Assembly (NCBI RefSeq): GCF_024347375.1
Contig: NZ_AP025471.1
Span: 1,612,001 to 1,676,000 of the forward strand
DNA length: 64,000 bases
Reading direction: 5' to 3'
Source: Vibrio coralliirubri
GTDB lineage: Bacteria > Pseudomonadota > Gammaproteobacteria > Enterobacterales > Vibrionaceae
The translations under genes were made by a program, and so were the position numbers. Under the pieces are notes generated by a model. It had not been told where the DNA came from and did not search any database. It saw only the letters and a program-made list of their open reading frames with translations. Below, piece after piece: positions 36,667 to 44,949 of the stretch. Positions within the stretch are counted from its first letter, which is position 1. Each line of letters starts with the position of its first letter.

Positions 36667-37836
36667 ATGTCGAACATTGTGATTGTGGGCGGTGGTTTCG
36701 CTGCCCTACAAACCATAAAGATGGTACGTAAAATTGACCAAGATGTCGCGATTACCATGATCACGGCAGATGCAGGGGTTGAGTACAGTAAACCGAATCT
36801 TTCACACGCATTCAGCCAGGCTCAAACACCACAGTCGTTAGCCGTTAATAACGCTCAGCAATTGGCTGAGCAGTACAACGTGGTCATCAAAACCAAGGCT
36901 TTAGTCAGTGAAATCGATACCAAGCAGCAGTGTGTTCATGTTGACGGGCAAATCATCCACTATTCGAAGTTGGTATTAGCGACGGGCGCAACGCCCTTCA
37001 TACCACCAGCGGAAGGGTTAAAACGCAGCGCGACCATTACGCTAAATAGCTTGGAAGAGTTCGAGAAACACAAGGCTCAGGTTGATAACGCACAACGCAT
37101 CACTGTGATTGGTGGAGGCTTGATTGGGGTCGAGCTTGCATTCGACCTTCAAACTGCGGGCAAAGATGTCACGATTATCGAACCCGCAAGTTATCTATTG
37201 AACAGCCTTGTGCCGCCTTTCGTTTCACTTGAGTTGGAAAGGGAGCTGGCAAAAGCAGGGGTTACCGTCAAAACCGACTCTGCGATTTGTCGAGCGACTT
37301 ACCTCCACGATGGAGTCAGGCTACAAACTACCGCCTCTCGATTAATACGAGCAGATATCGTGATTGCCGCAGCAGGATTAAGGCCAAATACGGCTTTAGC
37401 CACGCAAGCGGGAATAGAGGTCAACAGAGGCATTGTGGTCGATGACACCCTGAAAACCAGTGCCAACAATGTGTATGCGATTGGTGATTGCGCTGAAATT
37501 GAAGGTCGTGTGATGGCTTATCTGCAGCCAGCAATCTTGTCGGCAAACGTGTTGGCGAAGCAGCTGACTATGGATACACGAGAGGTCAAAGTGGGTGAAG
37601 CAAAGCTCAGCTTGCCTCATATGATCACCAAGGTGAAAACACCGAGTTACCCGATTCAGCTGGCAGGGCGCGATATTCACACAGCTCAGAGCTGGGAAAC
37701 TCGATTCGATCCTAAAGGCATTGTCACCAAAGGCTTCAATGAAGATAACCAGTTGGTTGGATTCATTGTCACAGGAGAGCACATCAAGGCTGCATTTCCT
37801 TTACTAAAGGAGTTGCAAATCAGTTCACCATCATAA
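36667..37836 (+). CDS. norW: NADH:flavorubredoxin reductase NorW
   Basis: An FAD flavoprotein that passes electrons from NADH to NorV. 389 residues. The N-terminal FAD site is NIVIVGGGFAALQTI and the NAD-binding motif RITVIGGGLIGVELAFDLQTAGKDVTIIE, with ATGATPFIPP and NVYAIGDCAEIEGRV also typical. The ATG used has GGAG upstream and directly follows the norV stop codon with one base between them, so the pair is co-translated. A NorR gene is not next to it, unlike in E. coli. Confidence 0.96.
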   Translation: MSNIVIVGGGFAALQTIKMVRKIDQDVAITMITADAGVEYSKPNLSHAFSQAQTPQSLAVNNAQQLAEQYNVVIKTKALVSEIDTKQQCVHVDGQIIHYSKLVLATGATPFIPPAEGLKRSATITLNSLEEFEKHKAQVDNAQRITVIGGGLIGVELAFDLQTAGKDVTIIEPASYLLNSLVPPFVSLELERELAKAGVTVKTDSAICRATYLHDGVRLQTTASRLIRADIVIAAAGLRPNTALATQAGIEVNRGIVVDDTLKTSANNVYAIGDCAEIEGRVMAYLQPAILSANVLAKQLTMDTREVKVGEAKLSLPHMITKVKTPSYPIQLAGRDIHTAQSWETRFDPKGIVTKGFNEDNQLVGFIVTGEHIKAAFPLLKELQISSPS

Positions 37837-37921
37837 GTACAGAGGTGTAAAAGCAGTCGACTCATTACATAGTTCGGCTGTATTCAACACAAAAATGCAC
37901 ATCAAATTAGGGAAAATTTGA

Positions 37922-37952
37922 TGCTTATACTAGAGCAACTCGAGTATAAGCA
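37922..37952. repeat. 14-base inverted repeat downstream of norW
   Basis: TGCTTATACTAGAG and CTCGAGTATAAGCA pair over 14 positions with a single mismatch around a three-base loop. No T run follows. It lies between the convergent norW and gltS genes, next to a separate terminator. Confidence 0.6.
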
Positions 37953-37961
37953 AGCAATAAA

Positions 37962-37990
37962 AAAGCCAGTCAACGGACTGGCTTTCTTGT
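37962..37990. terminator. Terminator between norW and gltS
   Basis: AAAGCCAGTC/GACTGGCTTT with a four-base loop. The preceding A run makes it a good terminator for gltS on the minus strand and a usable one for norW. Confidence 0.85.
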
Positions 37991-38037
37991 ATTCATCTTA
38001 GTGCGATAAGCTCATTGCGTTTAAGCAAAGGCGAACA

Positions 38038-39264
38038 TTAACCGATAAACGAGATGTAACCTTGAAGGATAATCAGGTTAACGATATCGATAAAGAAGGC
38101 ACCAACAATTGGCACAACCATGAAGGCTTGTGGCGATGGACCGTATCGATTCACCAAAGAACCCATGTTCATTACCGCTGTTGGTGTTGCACCTAGGCCG
38201 AAACCACAGTGACCACCTGCCATAACCGCTGCGTCGTAATTAGAACCCATTACTTTGAACGTCACAAAGTAAGAGAAGATACCTAACACCACCGCCTGAA
38301 CCGCAAGGATAGCCAAGAACGGAATCGCAAGGTCAAAGATGTTCCAAAGCTTAAGGCTCATTAGCGCCATTGCTAGGAACAGTGACAATGACACCGTACC
38401 AAGAATATCGACCGTTTCGCTGTCAGTCTTATGCAGCTTAGTGACTTCAAACACGTTAGTGATGAACACACCAATAAACAACGCGTAAACGAAGTCAGGA
38501 ATCATCAACCAAGAAATTTCAAAAGTCGCCACCCACTGCTCTAGGTACTTCGCACCCGTGATACAGATAAGAAGGATGAACAACACTTCAATCACCTTCT
38601 TCGCCGTCACTTTGTCTTCTTCATACTCGTTGTAAGTAACAAGTTCAGGGAAGCGTTCGTGCGTTTGCGTGCCAGTACCGTACTCAGATTCAAGCTGGTT
38701 TTTGTCAATCAACTTTTGCGCCACTGGGCTACCGATAATACCACCGATGATCAAACCAAAGGTCGCTGAAGCCATTGCGATTTCTAGCGTATTTGCAATA
38801 CCAAACGTGTCTGCAAAGGTTTGAGACCAAGCCGCGCCTGTACCGTGACCACCCGAAAGCGTGATAGAGCCAGCAATCAAACCCATCAAGGGTTCAAGGC
38901 CTAGTGCCGTTGCTAAGGTTACGCCTACACCGTTTTGGATAATGATGTAAACCGACGCTACCCCTAAGAATAGGAATACCTTGGCACCACCTTTTATCAG
39001 CTGCGTGTAGTTCGCCGCAAGGCCAACCGTTGCAAAGAACATCAACATAAACGTGTTCTGCAGGGGCAAAGAAAACTCAAGATCAAGGCCGTTAAAGTGC
39101 AGGGCTGTAATAGCAAAAGCGACAATCAAGCCGCCGACAATGGGCTCTGGAATGTTGTACTTTTTGAGAATCGGAAGCTTTGCATTGACGAAATGACCTA
39201 GAAACAAAACACTAATCGCGATTAGGAAGGATTCTAATGGTCCAATTGAAATTAATTGATTCAT
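38038..39264 (-). CDS. gltS: Sodium/glutamate symporter GltS
   Basis: A 408-residue inner-membrane carrier (E. coli GltS 401) with about ten helices in two inverted halves. Family motifs are LSGGHGTGAAWSQTFAD in the first half and MAGGHCGFGLGATPTAVMNMG in the second, the paired GGHGT/GGHxG re-entrant loops. Imports glutamate with Na+. AGAGG precedes the ATG. Single gene. Confidence 0.96.
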   Translation of the reverse strand: MNQLISIGPLESFLIAISVLFLGHFVNAKLPILKKYNIPEPIVGGLIVAFAITALHFNGLDLEFSLPLQNTFMLMFFATVGLAANYTQLIKGGAKVFLFLGVASVYIIIQNGVGVTLATALGLEPLMGLIAGSITLSGGHGTGAAWSQTFADTFGIANTLEIAMASATFGLIIGGIIGSPVAQKLIDKNQLESEYGTGTQTHERFPELVTYNEYEEDKVTAKKVIEVLFILLICITGAKYLEQWVATFEISWLMIPDFVYALFIGVFITNVFEVTKLHKTDSETVDILGTVSLSLFLAMALMSLKLWNIFDLAIPFLAILAVQAVVLGIFSYFVTFKVMGSNYDAAVMAGGHCGFGLGATPTAVMNMGSLVNRYGPSPQAFMVVPIVGAFFIDIVNLIILQGYISFIG

Positions 39265-39580
39265 ATAACCTCTATTTTTTTACGTTCTCATCTTCCCTAA
39301 TGAGTCTAGTTTTATCTGTAATTATTTGTGCTGCTCTACCTATATTTATACAAACTGGAGAGAAAGTGTGGATTCGAAAAGCGAACACATTACTGCGATC
39401 GCTTAGTGCCATGTTAGTAGCACGTTAACTTTTATAGGAGATAAAAGGATTTGTGACAACAATCACCTCCTAAAAGTTGAAAACGGCGTGAGTATCTATG
39501 CCGCTGACTCTGCTTTCTTAATACCTAAAAAAGCAAAAAGGAGCTATTTCTAGCTCCTCTTTCATCACCATCGCTGGTAA
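39265..39580. other. Region between gltS start and yibL end
   Basis: A 316-base gap upstream of gltS. It contains the gltS promoter and, at its left end in yibL's direction, the yibL terminator. A plus-strand frame here lacks a ribosome binding site and is not accepted. Confidence 0.45.
39527..39558 (-). terminator. Terminator after yibL
   Basis: GGAGCTA/TAGCTCC with a four-base loop; on the minus strand it is followed by TTTTTGCTTTTTT. Confidence 0.88.
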
Positions 39581-39937
39581 TTAGAATTTTTTCGGTGCGT
39601 AACCAGTCATAACCTCAATGCGAAGTTCTTTACCGATCTTCGTCATTGGGTGAACAATTACGAGTCCTTTAACAGACTTTTTAAGTTTACCCATATCCGC
39701 TTGCTCAGCCTTAGTGATTTCACGGCTAAATGGCATATCAACCAGAGACTTACGCTCTTGGTTCACATCGTAGCTTTCTTTGTGTTTAAGCTGGGCAATT
39801 TTCTTAGTTAGCTTCTTAATCTCTTCCTCGAACTGACGAACAACAGGACGATCATTACGAGTTTTAGCAGCATCTAACTTGTGGCGACACTTGTCTAGAC
39901 GGTTGTTAATTTGTTGAAGTTCGTTTTTAACACTCAT
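39581..39937 (-). CDS. yibL: YibL family ribosome-associated protein
   Basis: A 118-residue basic protein of the YibL (DUF2810) family. It opens with a coiled coil (about residues 1-55, LQQINNRLDKCRHKLDAAKTR and QFEEEIKKLTKKIAQLKHKE), followed by the conserved MPFSREITKAEQADMGKLKKSVKGLVIVHPMTKIG segment. E. coli YibL co-purifies with ribosomal particles, and its exact role is unknown. Single gene. Confidence 0.92.
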   Translation of the reverse strand: MSVKNELQQINNRLDKCRHKLDAAKTRNDRPVVRQFEEEIKKLTKKIAQLKHKESYDVNQERKSLVDMPFSREITKAEQADMGKLKKSVKGLVIVHPMTKIGKELRIEVMTGYAPKKF

Positions 39938-40263
39938 AATAATTTCCTAAGATTAAACAAGCCAATTCGGATTGGGGCGCGGAGTATAGCACAAGGGTTC
40001 TGTTGAACCGAAATTTATCTGTTAATTACCAACAGAAACGAATCACATCGACACCGCTCATTCAGCTTGCCTATTCTTTGCGGCGAAACTCTAAGCGGAT
40101 TATTCCTTGATAGGATAGCGTCTACTTCAAAAATTGCAGTTCTCGATGCATCAAAATTCCGTCTAAACTTATACTCTAACGCAATAACTAAATCAGAGTA
40201 CACAGCTTGGAGTTGTTACCCCAACAACGACTCTGATTTGCAACGTAATCACAAGGATAGCCG
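39938..40263. other. Region upstream of the metallopeptidase gene
   Basis: 326 bases without a gene. It holds the yibL promoter on one side and, immediately before the metallopeptidase gene, a two-step hairpin listed separately. Confidence 0.45.
40190..40239 (+). promoter_or_regulatory. Structured leader hairpin before metallopeptidase gene
   Basis: A perfect ten-base outer stem (AAATCAGAGT with ACTCTGATTT) encloses a perfect inner stem GTTGTT/AACAAC with a five-base loop. It ends 24 bases before the start codon, just ahead of the AAGGA ribosome binding site. No T run follows, so it is more likely a leader structure or operator than a terminator. Confidence 0.5.
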
Positions 40264-41061
40264 ATGACATTATTGAAACGAACATTGACCTGCAGCCTAG
40301 TCCTGAGTGCAATGTTTGCCACAACTTATGCATCTAGTGAACAAACAACCCGAAGTAACCTGCTCGTTGAGTACTCTTCACCTCAAAATGCCGAAGAAGA
40401 GCAGCTCAAACGCGAGATTCAAAGCAGTGGCGTTAATGACACTGTGGCTGACCTATCAAACCAACTGTTCATGTTTGAGAAGCCATTAACCATTCAATAT
40501 GGCGGGGAAGAAGGACCGCTCTACGATCCGCAAACCCATCAAGTGCTGATCCCTTATAGCTTTTACGCTGAGTCACTCAATTACTTTGAGAAGAACCAAT
40601 ACGAAAAAGAGTATGGAAAATCTGCGCAAACTGGCGCTATTGATACCTTGCTGCACACCCTACTACACGAAACTGGGCATGCGTATATCGAAGATCAGAA
40701 CATTGCCATATTGGGTAAAGAAGAAGATGCAGTTGATAACCTAGCAACCGTGCTACTGCTTAACTACGTAGAGCATGGGGCCGACGCCGCTATCAGCGCT
40801 GCAGACATGTTCGCTTTCGAGTCAGAAGACCGCCCAGAGTATTACGACCTAGGGGAATACATCGACGAGCACAGTTTCGACCTGCAGCGTTACTTCTCCA
40901 CGTTATGCTTAGTGTATGGCAGCGATCCTGATGCCTATAAGAACTTGCTCGATGAAGTGGAAAACGACTATTTGAAAGACAGAAAAGAGTTCTGCGTTGA
41001 GCACTTTGACGTGATCAATGAAAATTGGCATCAGTATTTAAAAGAGAGTGATGATACTTAG
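40264..41061 (+). CDS. Exported DUF4344 zinc metallopeptidase
   Basis: 265 residues with a signal peptide (about 1-23, LVLSAMFATTYA|S). The zinc site is LLHTLLHETGHAYIED (HExxH, residues about 136-144), with VEHGADAAISAADMFAFES downstream supplying candidate third-ligand and substrate residues. The Asp-rich first half and the end (YSTLCLVYGSDP..., FCVEHF with two Cys) fit the DUF4344 family of predicted periplasmic peptidases. The substrate is unknown. AAGGA lies before the ATG. Confidence 0.85.
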   Translation: MTLLKRTLTCSLVLSAMFATTYASSEQTTRSNLLVEYSSPQNAEEEQLKREIQSSGVNDTVADLSNQLFMFEKPLTIQYGGEEGPLYDPQTHQVLIPYSFYAESLNYFEKNQYEKEYGKSAQTGAIDTLLHTLLHETGHAYIEDQNIAILGKEEDAVDNLATVLLLNYVEHGADAAISAADMFAFESEDRPEYYDLGEYIDEHSFDLQRYFSTLCLVYGSDPDAYKNLLDEVENDYLKDRKEFCVEHFDVINENWHQYLKESDDT

Positions 41062-41091
41062 ATGCTGAAAGGTTAGTGTCGAGAACGAGAC

Positions 41092-41126
41092 AAAACGGCT
41101 TTGGCATCAAATTCCAAAGCCGTAAG
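41092..41126. terminator. Terminator between convergent genes
   Basis: ACGGCTTTGG/CCAAAGCCGT, nine-base loop. On the minus strand TTTTG follows, so it best serves the tautomerase-like gene. Confidence 0.75.
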
Positions 41127-41168
41127 TCGATAAGTGTGCTTACGTGTTAAGAGTTAAGAGCTTAAACC

Positions 41169-41555
41169 CTAGACCTTCACTTTATACTTCAGATCTTGAG
41201 CTTCATCGCCGGTCATGCCTCGAAATCCCCAGCAGTGCGATGGCTGTTCCTTAATGGTGATTTCAATATCAATAGGAGAGATAGCTAACTGCTTTTCTAT
41301 TTCAGAAAATATCTTCTTAATTAAGCGCTTTTTGGTGTTTACCGCTCGACCTTCCATCATATTTATCTCAATGACGGTATAGGCTTCTGTTCTTCCTTCC
41401 GGGTAAAAGAAGTCATCTCGTTCCAATGGCACAAACCGATGTGCTCGCTTGTCATCGGGTAAACCCATTTCACTGTTCAAGCACTGCTGCAACACATTGG
41501 AGAGCTGCAACTTAATTGGATTTAAGCACTCTTTGATACCATAAATAACAATCAT
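41169..41555 (-). CDS. Tautomerase-family-like protein
   Basis: About 128 residues resembling the longer tautomerase family (4-oxalocrotonate tautomerase/MIF fold): TVIEINMMEGRAVNTKKRLIKKIFSEIEKQL then SPIDIEITIKEQPSHCWGFRGMTGDEA. The first residues would be Met-Ile-Val, so the catalytic N-terminal Pro of the family is absent. Activity as a tautomerase is therefore doubtful. The start at 41555 is chosen because AAAGGA is at the right distance, whereas it touches the ATG at 41561. Confidence 0.7.
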   Translation of the reverse strand: MIVIYGIKECLNPIKLQLSNVLQQCLNSEMGLPDDKRAHRFVPLERDDFFYPEGRTEAYTVIEINMMEGRAVNTKKRLIKKIFSEIEKQLAISPIDIEITIKEQPSHCWGFRGMTGDEAQDLKYKVKV

Positions 41556-41807
41556 GACCATTCCTTTGATGCGATGTTAGGTATAGAAGAACGTCAGATA
41601 GAAGCATCGTCTGGCAACTACCCATTCGCTTACTATTTGTTCATATATTACCTAATGACGCGTATGAGAAAAGGTAAAAACAATGAATTTATGAACAGGT
41701 GCAACAAAATACCTATCCCTTTGCAAACATAAGCCGAAGCGAATTGATCGAACACCACCCTCCCCGCGTATATCTTCTCAAATCACATCTGAACTAAGGA
41801 GTACTAT

Positions 41808-42428
41808 GTGCCGAATTCACCTAGGAAGACCACGCGGACAGACGCCGAACCAGAAACACCCGTAGAGTCTTCTCTAGAGCTCGCAGTGTTTCCTCTCCCC
41901 ATCTTCCTTCTACCAGGAGGCAGACAAAGACTGCGCATTTTTGAGCCAAAGTATCTCGCGATGGTCGCTCACGCAGCGCAGGGCGGTGGTTTCATTATTG
42001 CCACTCAAGACAACTCTAACGCTGATCATCTCAGTTCTTGGGGAACAAAGGTGACCATCGTCGACTTCAATATGTCGGATGACCAAATCTTAGAGATTGA
42101 TGTCGAAGGCGAAAAGCTGGTGCAATTGCATGGGTCGTTTCGAGACGATGATGACCTGATTAAAAGTAAGTTCAGCTCGTTGCCACACTGGCCAGCCCAT
42201 GAATATAAAGTGCCTAACGTGTTTACCGCTTTTTTGGTTCAGTTGTTTCGCGACCACGATTCGATAAGAACACTCTATCCCACTCCAGATTTCGAGAGCC
42301 CACAATGGATCTGTGCACGATTGCTCGAAATGATGCCTATCCCATTGGAAAAGAAAACAGAATTTACTGAGCCTGCTAGTTTTCCTTCTCTAGTTCCTTT
42401 TTTGAATCAAATCATTACGGGGCAATAA
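41808..42428 (+). CDS. LON peptidase substrate-binding domain protein
   Basis: A 206-residue protein consisting only of a Lon N-terminal-type domain: LAVFPLPIFLLPGGRQRLRIFEPKYLAMVAHAAQGGGFIIA, with later VDVEGEKLVQL-like strands and a helical end (RLLEMMPIPLEKKTEF). No ATPase or protease part is present. Such stand-alone domains are common and of unknown function. The start is GTG, with AAGGAG seven bases before it. A nearby ATG at 41806 runs into a stop after 20 codons. Confidence 0.87.
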   Translation: MPNSPRKTTRTDAEPETPVESSLELAVFPLPIFLLPGGRQRLRIFEPKYLAMVAHAAQGGGFIIATQDNSNADHLSSWGTKVTIVDFNMSDDQILEIDVEGEKLVQLHGSFRDDDDLIKSKFSSLPHWPAHEYKVPNVFTAFLVQLFRDHDSIRTLYPTPDFESPQWICARLLEMMPIPLEKKTEFTEPASFPSLVPFLNQIITGQ

Positions 42429-42439
42429 GCATTTTTCTT

Positions 42440-42459
42440 CACTATAATTTTGTATAGTG
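42440..42459. repeat. Inverted repeat CACTATA/TATAGTG
   Basis: A perfect seven-base inverted repeat with a six-base spacer. It follows the LON-domain gene by 12 bases and lies 20 bases upstream of the ECF sigma-type -35 element, so it could be a weak terminator or a regulatory site. Confidence 0.5.
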
Positions 42460-42478
42460 GAAATTAATCTAATTAAAG

Positions 42479-42504
42479 TGATCCCGACTTTCTCCTTTCA
42501 CGTA
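42479..42504 (+). promoter_or_regulatory. ECF RpoE (singlet-oxygen) type promoter
   Basis: TGATCC (42479-42484), exactly 18 bases, then TA (42503-42504). This is the Rhodobacter sphaeroides RpoE consensus (TGATCC-N18-TA). It lies 33 bases before the sigma-factor gene and suggests positive autoregulation. Confidence 0.75.
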
Positions 42505-42537
42505 GTGCCTATCAAATTCGCATGATGGTTAGTTACT

Positions 42538-43185
42538 ATGCAAGTGGAAAGCAGAAGTTCAGGGAACGGCAAGGAGCATGTCATTATTCCCGATAACAAA
42601 GTACCTACAGACAACAAAGTACCGACAGAGCTCTCGAGCTGGTTGGTGTTGGTTGGTACAGACCGAGACAAGCAGGCATTCACCTGTTTGTTTAAGTTCT
42701 TCGCTCCTAAGATTAAGCGTTTTGGCATTAGTAAGTTAGGCGGCGAAGCTGCTGCCAACGAGCTAGTTCAAGACACGATGACTAATGTTTGGAAGAAAGC
42801 ACATCTCTACAATGTAGATAAAGGCGCTGCGACCACTTGGGTCTACACGGTAATGCGTAATGCAGCGTTCGACATTTTGCGTAAAGTGAAAGCGAAAGCC
42901 GAACAAACGATAGCCGACGATATCTGGCCGATAGATGCGATGGTAGCCGAATCTCAAAATGAAGAATTGCCATTCGGTGATCATTTGATGAGCCGACACG
43001 TAATGACTCAGATAGAGAAGTTGCCTCTTGCTCAGAAAACCATCGTCAAAGGCGTCTATTTTCAAGAGCTCTCTCAAGAGCAACTCGCTCAGCAACTTGG
43101 CGTCCCACTTGGAACGGTGAAATCACGTCTGAGACTCGCTTTAGCCAAATTAAAAGTTCACATGGGGGAACAAGACCATGATTAA
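42538..43185 (+). CDS. rpoE: ECF sigma factor of the RpoE-ChrR (singlet-oxygen) type
   Basis: A 215-residue group IV sigma factor. Region 2 lies at about residues 40-105 (LFKFFAPKIKRFGISKLGGEAAANELVQDTM, WKKAHLYNVDKGAATTWVYTVMRNAAFD) and region 4 at about 150-205 (LPLAQKTIVKGVYFQELSQEQLAQQLGVPLGTVKSRLRLALAKL). It is not the envelope-stress RpoE of E. coli, because the next gene is a ChrR-type anti-sigma factor. The first 30 residues are a polar extension with the unit DNKVPT repeated twice, encoded by an 18-base tandem duplication. The start has a weak ribosome binding site. It presumably turns on the whole downstream block. Confidence 0.9.
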   Translation: MQVESRSSGNGKEHVIIPDNKVPTDNKVPTELSSWLVLVGTDRDKQAFTCLFKFFAPKIKRFGISKLGGEAAANELVQDTMTNVWKKAHLYNVDKGAATTWVYTVMRNAAFDILRKVKAKAEQTIADDIWPIDAMVAESQNEELPFGDHLMSRHVMTQIEKLPLAQKTIVKGVYFQELSQEQLAQQLGVPLGTVKSRLRLALAKLKVHMGEQDHD

Positions 43186-43858
43186 ACATCACCCAAACGC
43201 GGCAATCTTGAAAGACTTCGTCGATGGCACGTTGGCTGATTCAGTTTCTTTGATTGTTTCTAGCCATGTAGAACTGTGTAAACACTGCCAACAACAAGTT
43301 AAGCAGCTTACCGCTGAAGCGGCGAATAGTGCATTTGACGCAGAGCCAGTATTCTCAAATGAAGATCTAGACAGCTTCTTAATGGACGACATGGACTTTG
43401 ATTTTGATGCGATAGAGCAAATCACAGCCGATGCTTCACAGTCAGTTGAAGTGACTCCAGAGGTTCAGAAAATAACCGTCGCCGACACAACATTCACAAT
43501 TCCTCGCGCCCTCAACTCAGTCGCGAGAAAGGACTGGATGAACCTAGGCAAAATTTCACGAGCAAGACTCGATTTTGCTGACGAAGCACACCACACCAGC
43601 TTGTTGCACATCGACAAAGATGGACAAGTGCCTTGCCACACCCACAAAGGCTTCGAGATCACGCTTCTTCTAGAAGGCAGTTTCGAAGACGAAATGGGCG
43701 TCTACAACAAAGGTGACTTCATCTGGTTGGATGGCAATCACACTCATCAACCTGCAACAAAAGAAGGTTGTGTCTGTTTAACCGTTTCAAGTGATGCCTT
43801 GTACTTCACCAAAGGCGTGAGTCAACTGTTCAACCCACTAGGTAAATACATTTATTAG
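43178..43858 (+). CDS. chrR: ChrR family zinc-binding anti-sigma factor with cupin domain
   Basis: 226 residues, overlapping the sigma gene by eight bases. The N-terminal anti-sigma domain carries the zinc motif HVELCKHC (H-x3-C-x2-C) with an upstream His. After an acidic linker (residues about 60-95) comes a cupin domain (about 125-210) with PCHTHKGFEITLLLEGSFEDEMGVYNKGDF and HTHQPATKEGC. In R. sphaeroides ChrR binds RpoE through the zinc domain and the cupin is needed for response to singlet oxygen. The same mechanism is inferred. Confidence 0.93.
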   Translation: MIKHHPNAAILKDFVDGTLADSVSLIVSSHVELCKHCQQQVKQLTAEAANSAFDAEPVFSNEDLDSFLMDDMDFDFDAIEQITADASQSVEVTPEVQKITVADTTFTIPRALNSVARKDWMNLGKISRARLDFADEAHHTSLLHIDKDGQVPCHTHKGFEITLLLEGSFEDEMGVYNKGDFIWLDGNHTHQPATKEGCVCLTVSSDALYFTKGVSQLFNPLGKYIY

Positions 43859-44001
43859 ATTGAAGTATTTACTGGGCTCGTCACAAGACTCGCACAGTTG
43901 GCTAGGTAGAAAAGTAAAAACCGAACTAAAGCAATGTGGAATAAGCAACAAACCACATAATATAAGAATAACGATGAGCAATGATCGTAAGGAATTGACC
44001 A

Positions 44002-44949
44002 ATGGATAAAAAAATAAAAATAGGCATCAGTGCATGTGTCGCCGGTCATAAAGTTCGGTTCGATACAGGACACAAACGTTCTCGCTTCTGCACAGACGAT
44101 CTTGCAGATTATGTAGAGTTAGAACCAGTTTGTCCTGAAATGGGCGTCGGTCTTCCAACTCCTCGTCCAACCATTCGTCAAACAAGAATGTTAGATGACA
44201 TCATTCACGTTTCTCGCCCAGATGGTTCAGGTGATGTGACCAACGAACTGATCGAGTTCGGTCAAAACTACTCAAAGAACAACCAACACATTGCTGGCTT
44301 TATTGTGTGTCAAAAAAGTCCAACCTGCGGCATGGAACGCGTGAAAGTGTACCACCACCATGGTCGAGGCTCTGAATCGACTGGCGTAGGCATGTTCACG
44401 CAACAAATTATGGACGGCAACCCGTTACTTCCCGTTGAAGAAAACGGCCGCCTTAACGACCCCATTTTGCGTGAAAACTTCATGACTCGAGTGTTCACTT
44501 ACCAAAAATGGCTCGATCTTGTGGATGAAGGTGTGACTAAACACAAGCTTATCCAGTTCCACAGCGCCCACAAGTACTTAGTCATGTGTCACCACGTTGA
44601 GGGATACAAAAGTTTAGGCAAACTGTTAGCGGGTAATGAGTTAGACATCGACGAATTGGCAGCTCAATACATCGAAGGTTTGATGAAGGCGTTATCGCAT
44701 CATGCTAATCGAGGCAGTCACGCCAATACGCTGCATCACTTGCAGGGTTACTTTAAAAAACAACTGAGTAGCGCTCACAAACAAGAACTCACCAACCAGA
44801 TAGATTCTTTCAGAGAGGGCGTGATTCCACTGTTAGTGCCGCTGACACTGATCAATCACTACCTAATGGAATACCCAAACGAGTACTTGGAATCACAGGT
44901 TTACCTAAACCCTCACCCACAAGAACTTAAGCTGAGATACGGATATTGA
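44002..44949 (+). CDS. YbgA-like DUF523/DUF1722 protein
   Basis: 315 residues in two domains. DUF523 fills about 1-150 (IGISACVAGHKVRFDTGHKRS, LEPVCPEMGVGLPTPRPTIR, GFIVCQKSPTCGMERVKVY), with several Cys that could bind a metal or cluster. DUF1722 (YbgA) fills about 185-305 (WLDLVDEGVTKHKLIQFHSAHKYLVMCH). It is regularly encoded beside photolyase genes, and here its stop overlaps the photolyase start. Function unknown. A gap of 143 bases separates it from chrR, without an obvious terminator. Confidence 0.9.
   Translation: MDKKIKIGISACVAGHKVRFDTGHKRSRFCTDDLADYVELEPVCPEMGVGLPTPRPTIRQTRMLDDIIHVSRPDGSGDVTNELIEFGQNYSKNNQHIAGFIVCQKSPTCGMERVKVYHHHGRGSESTGVGMFTQQIMDGNPLLPVEENGRLNDPILRENFMTRVFTYQKWLDLVDEGVTKHKLIQFHSAHKYLVMCHHVEGYKSLGKLLAGNELDIDELAAQYIEGLMKALSHHANRGSHANTLHHLQGYFKKQLSSAHKQELTNQIDSFREGVIPLLVPLTLINHYLMEYPNEYLESQVYLNPHPQELKLRYGY

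Noticed and set aside
39237..39428. Plus-strand frame over the gltS start
   Set aside because: It overlaps the gltS start and promoter region and lacks a ribosome binding site.
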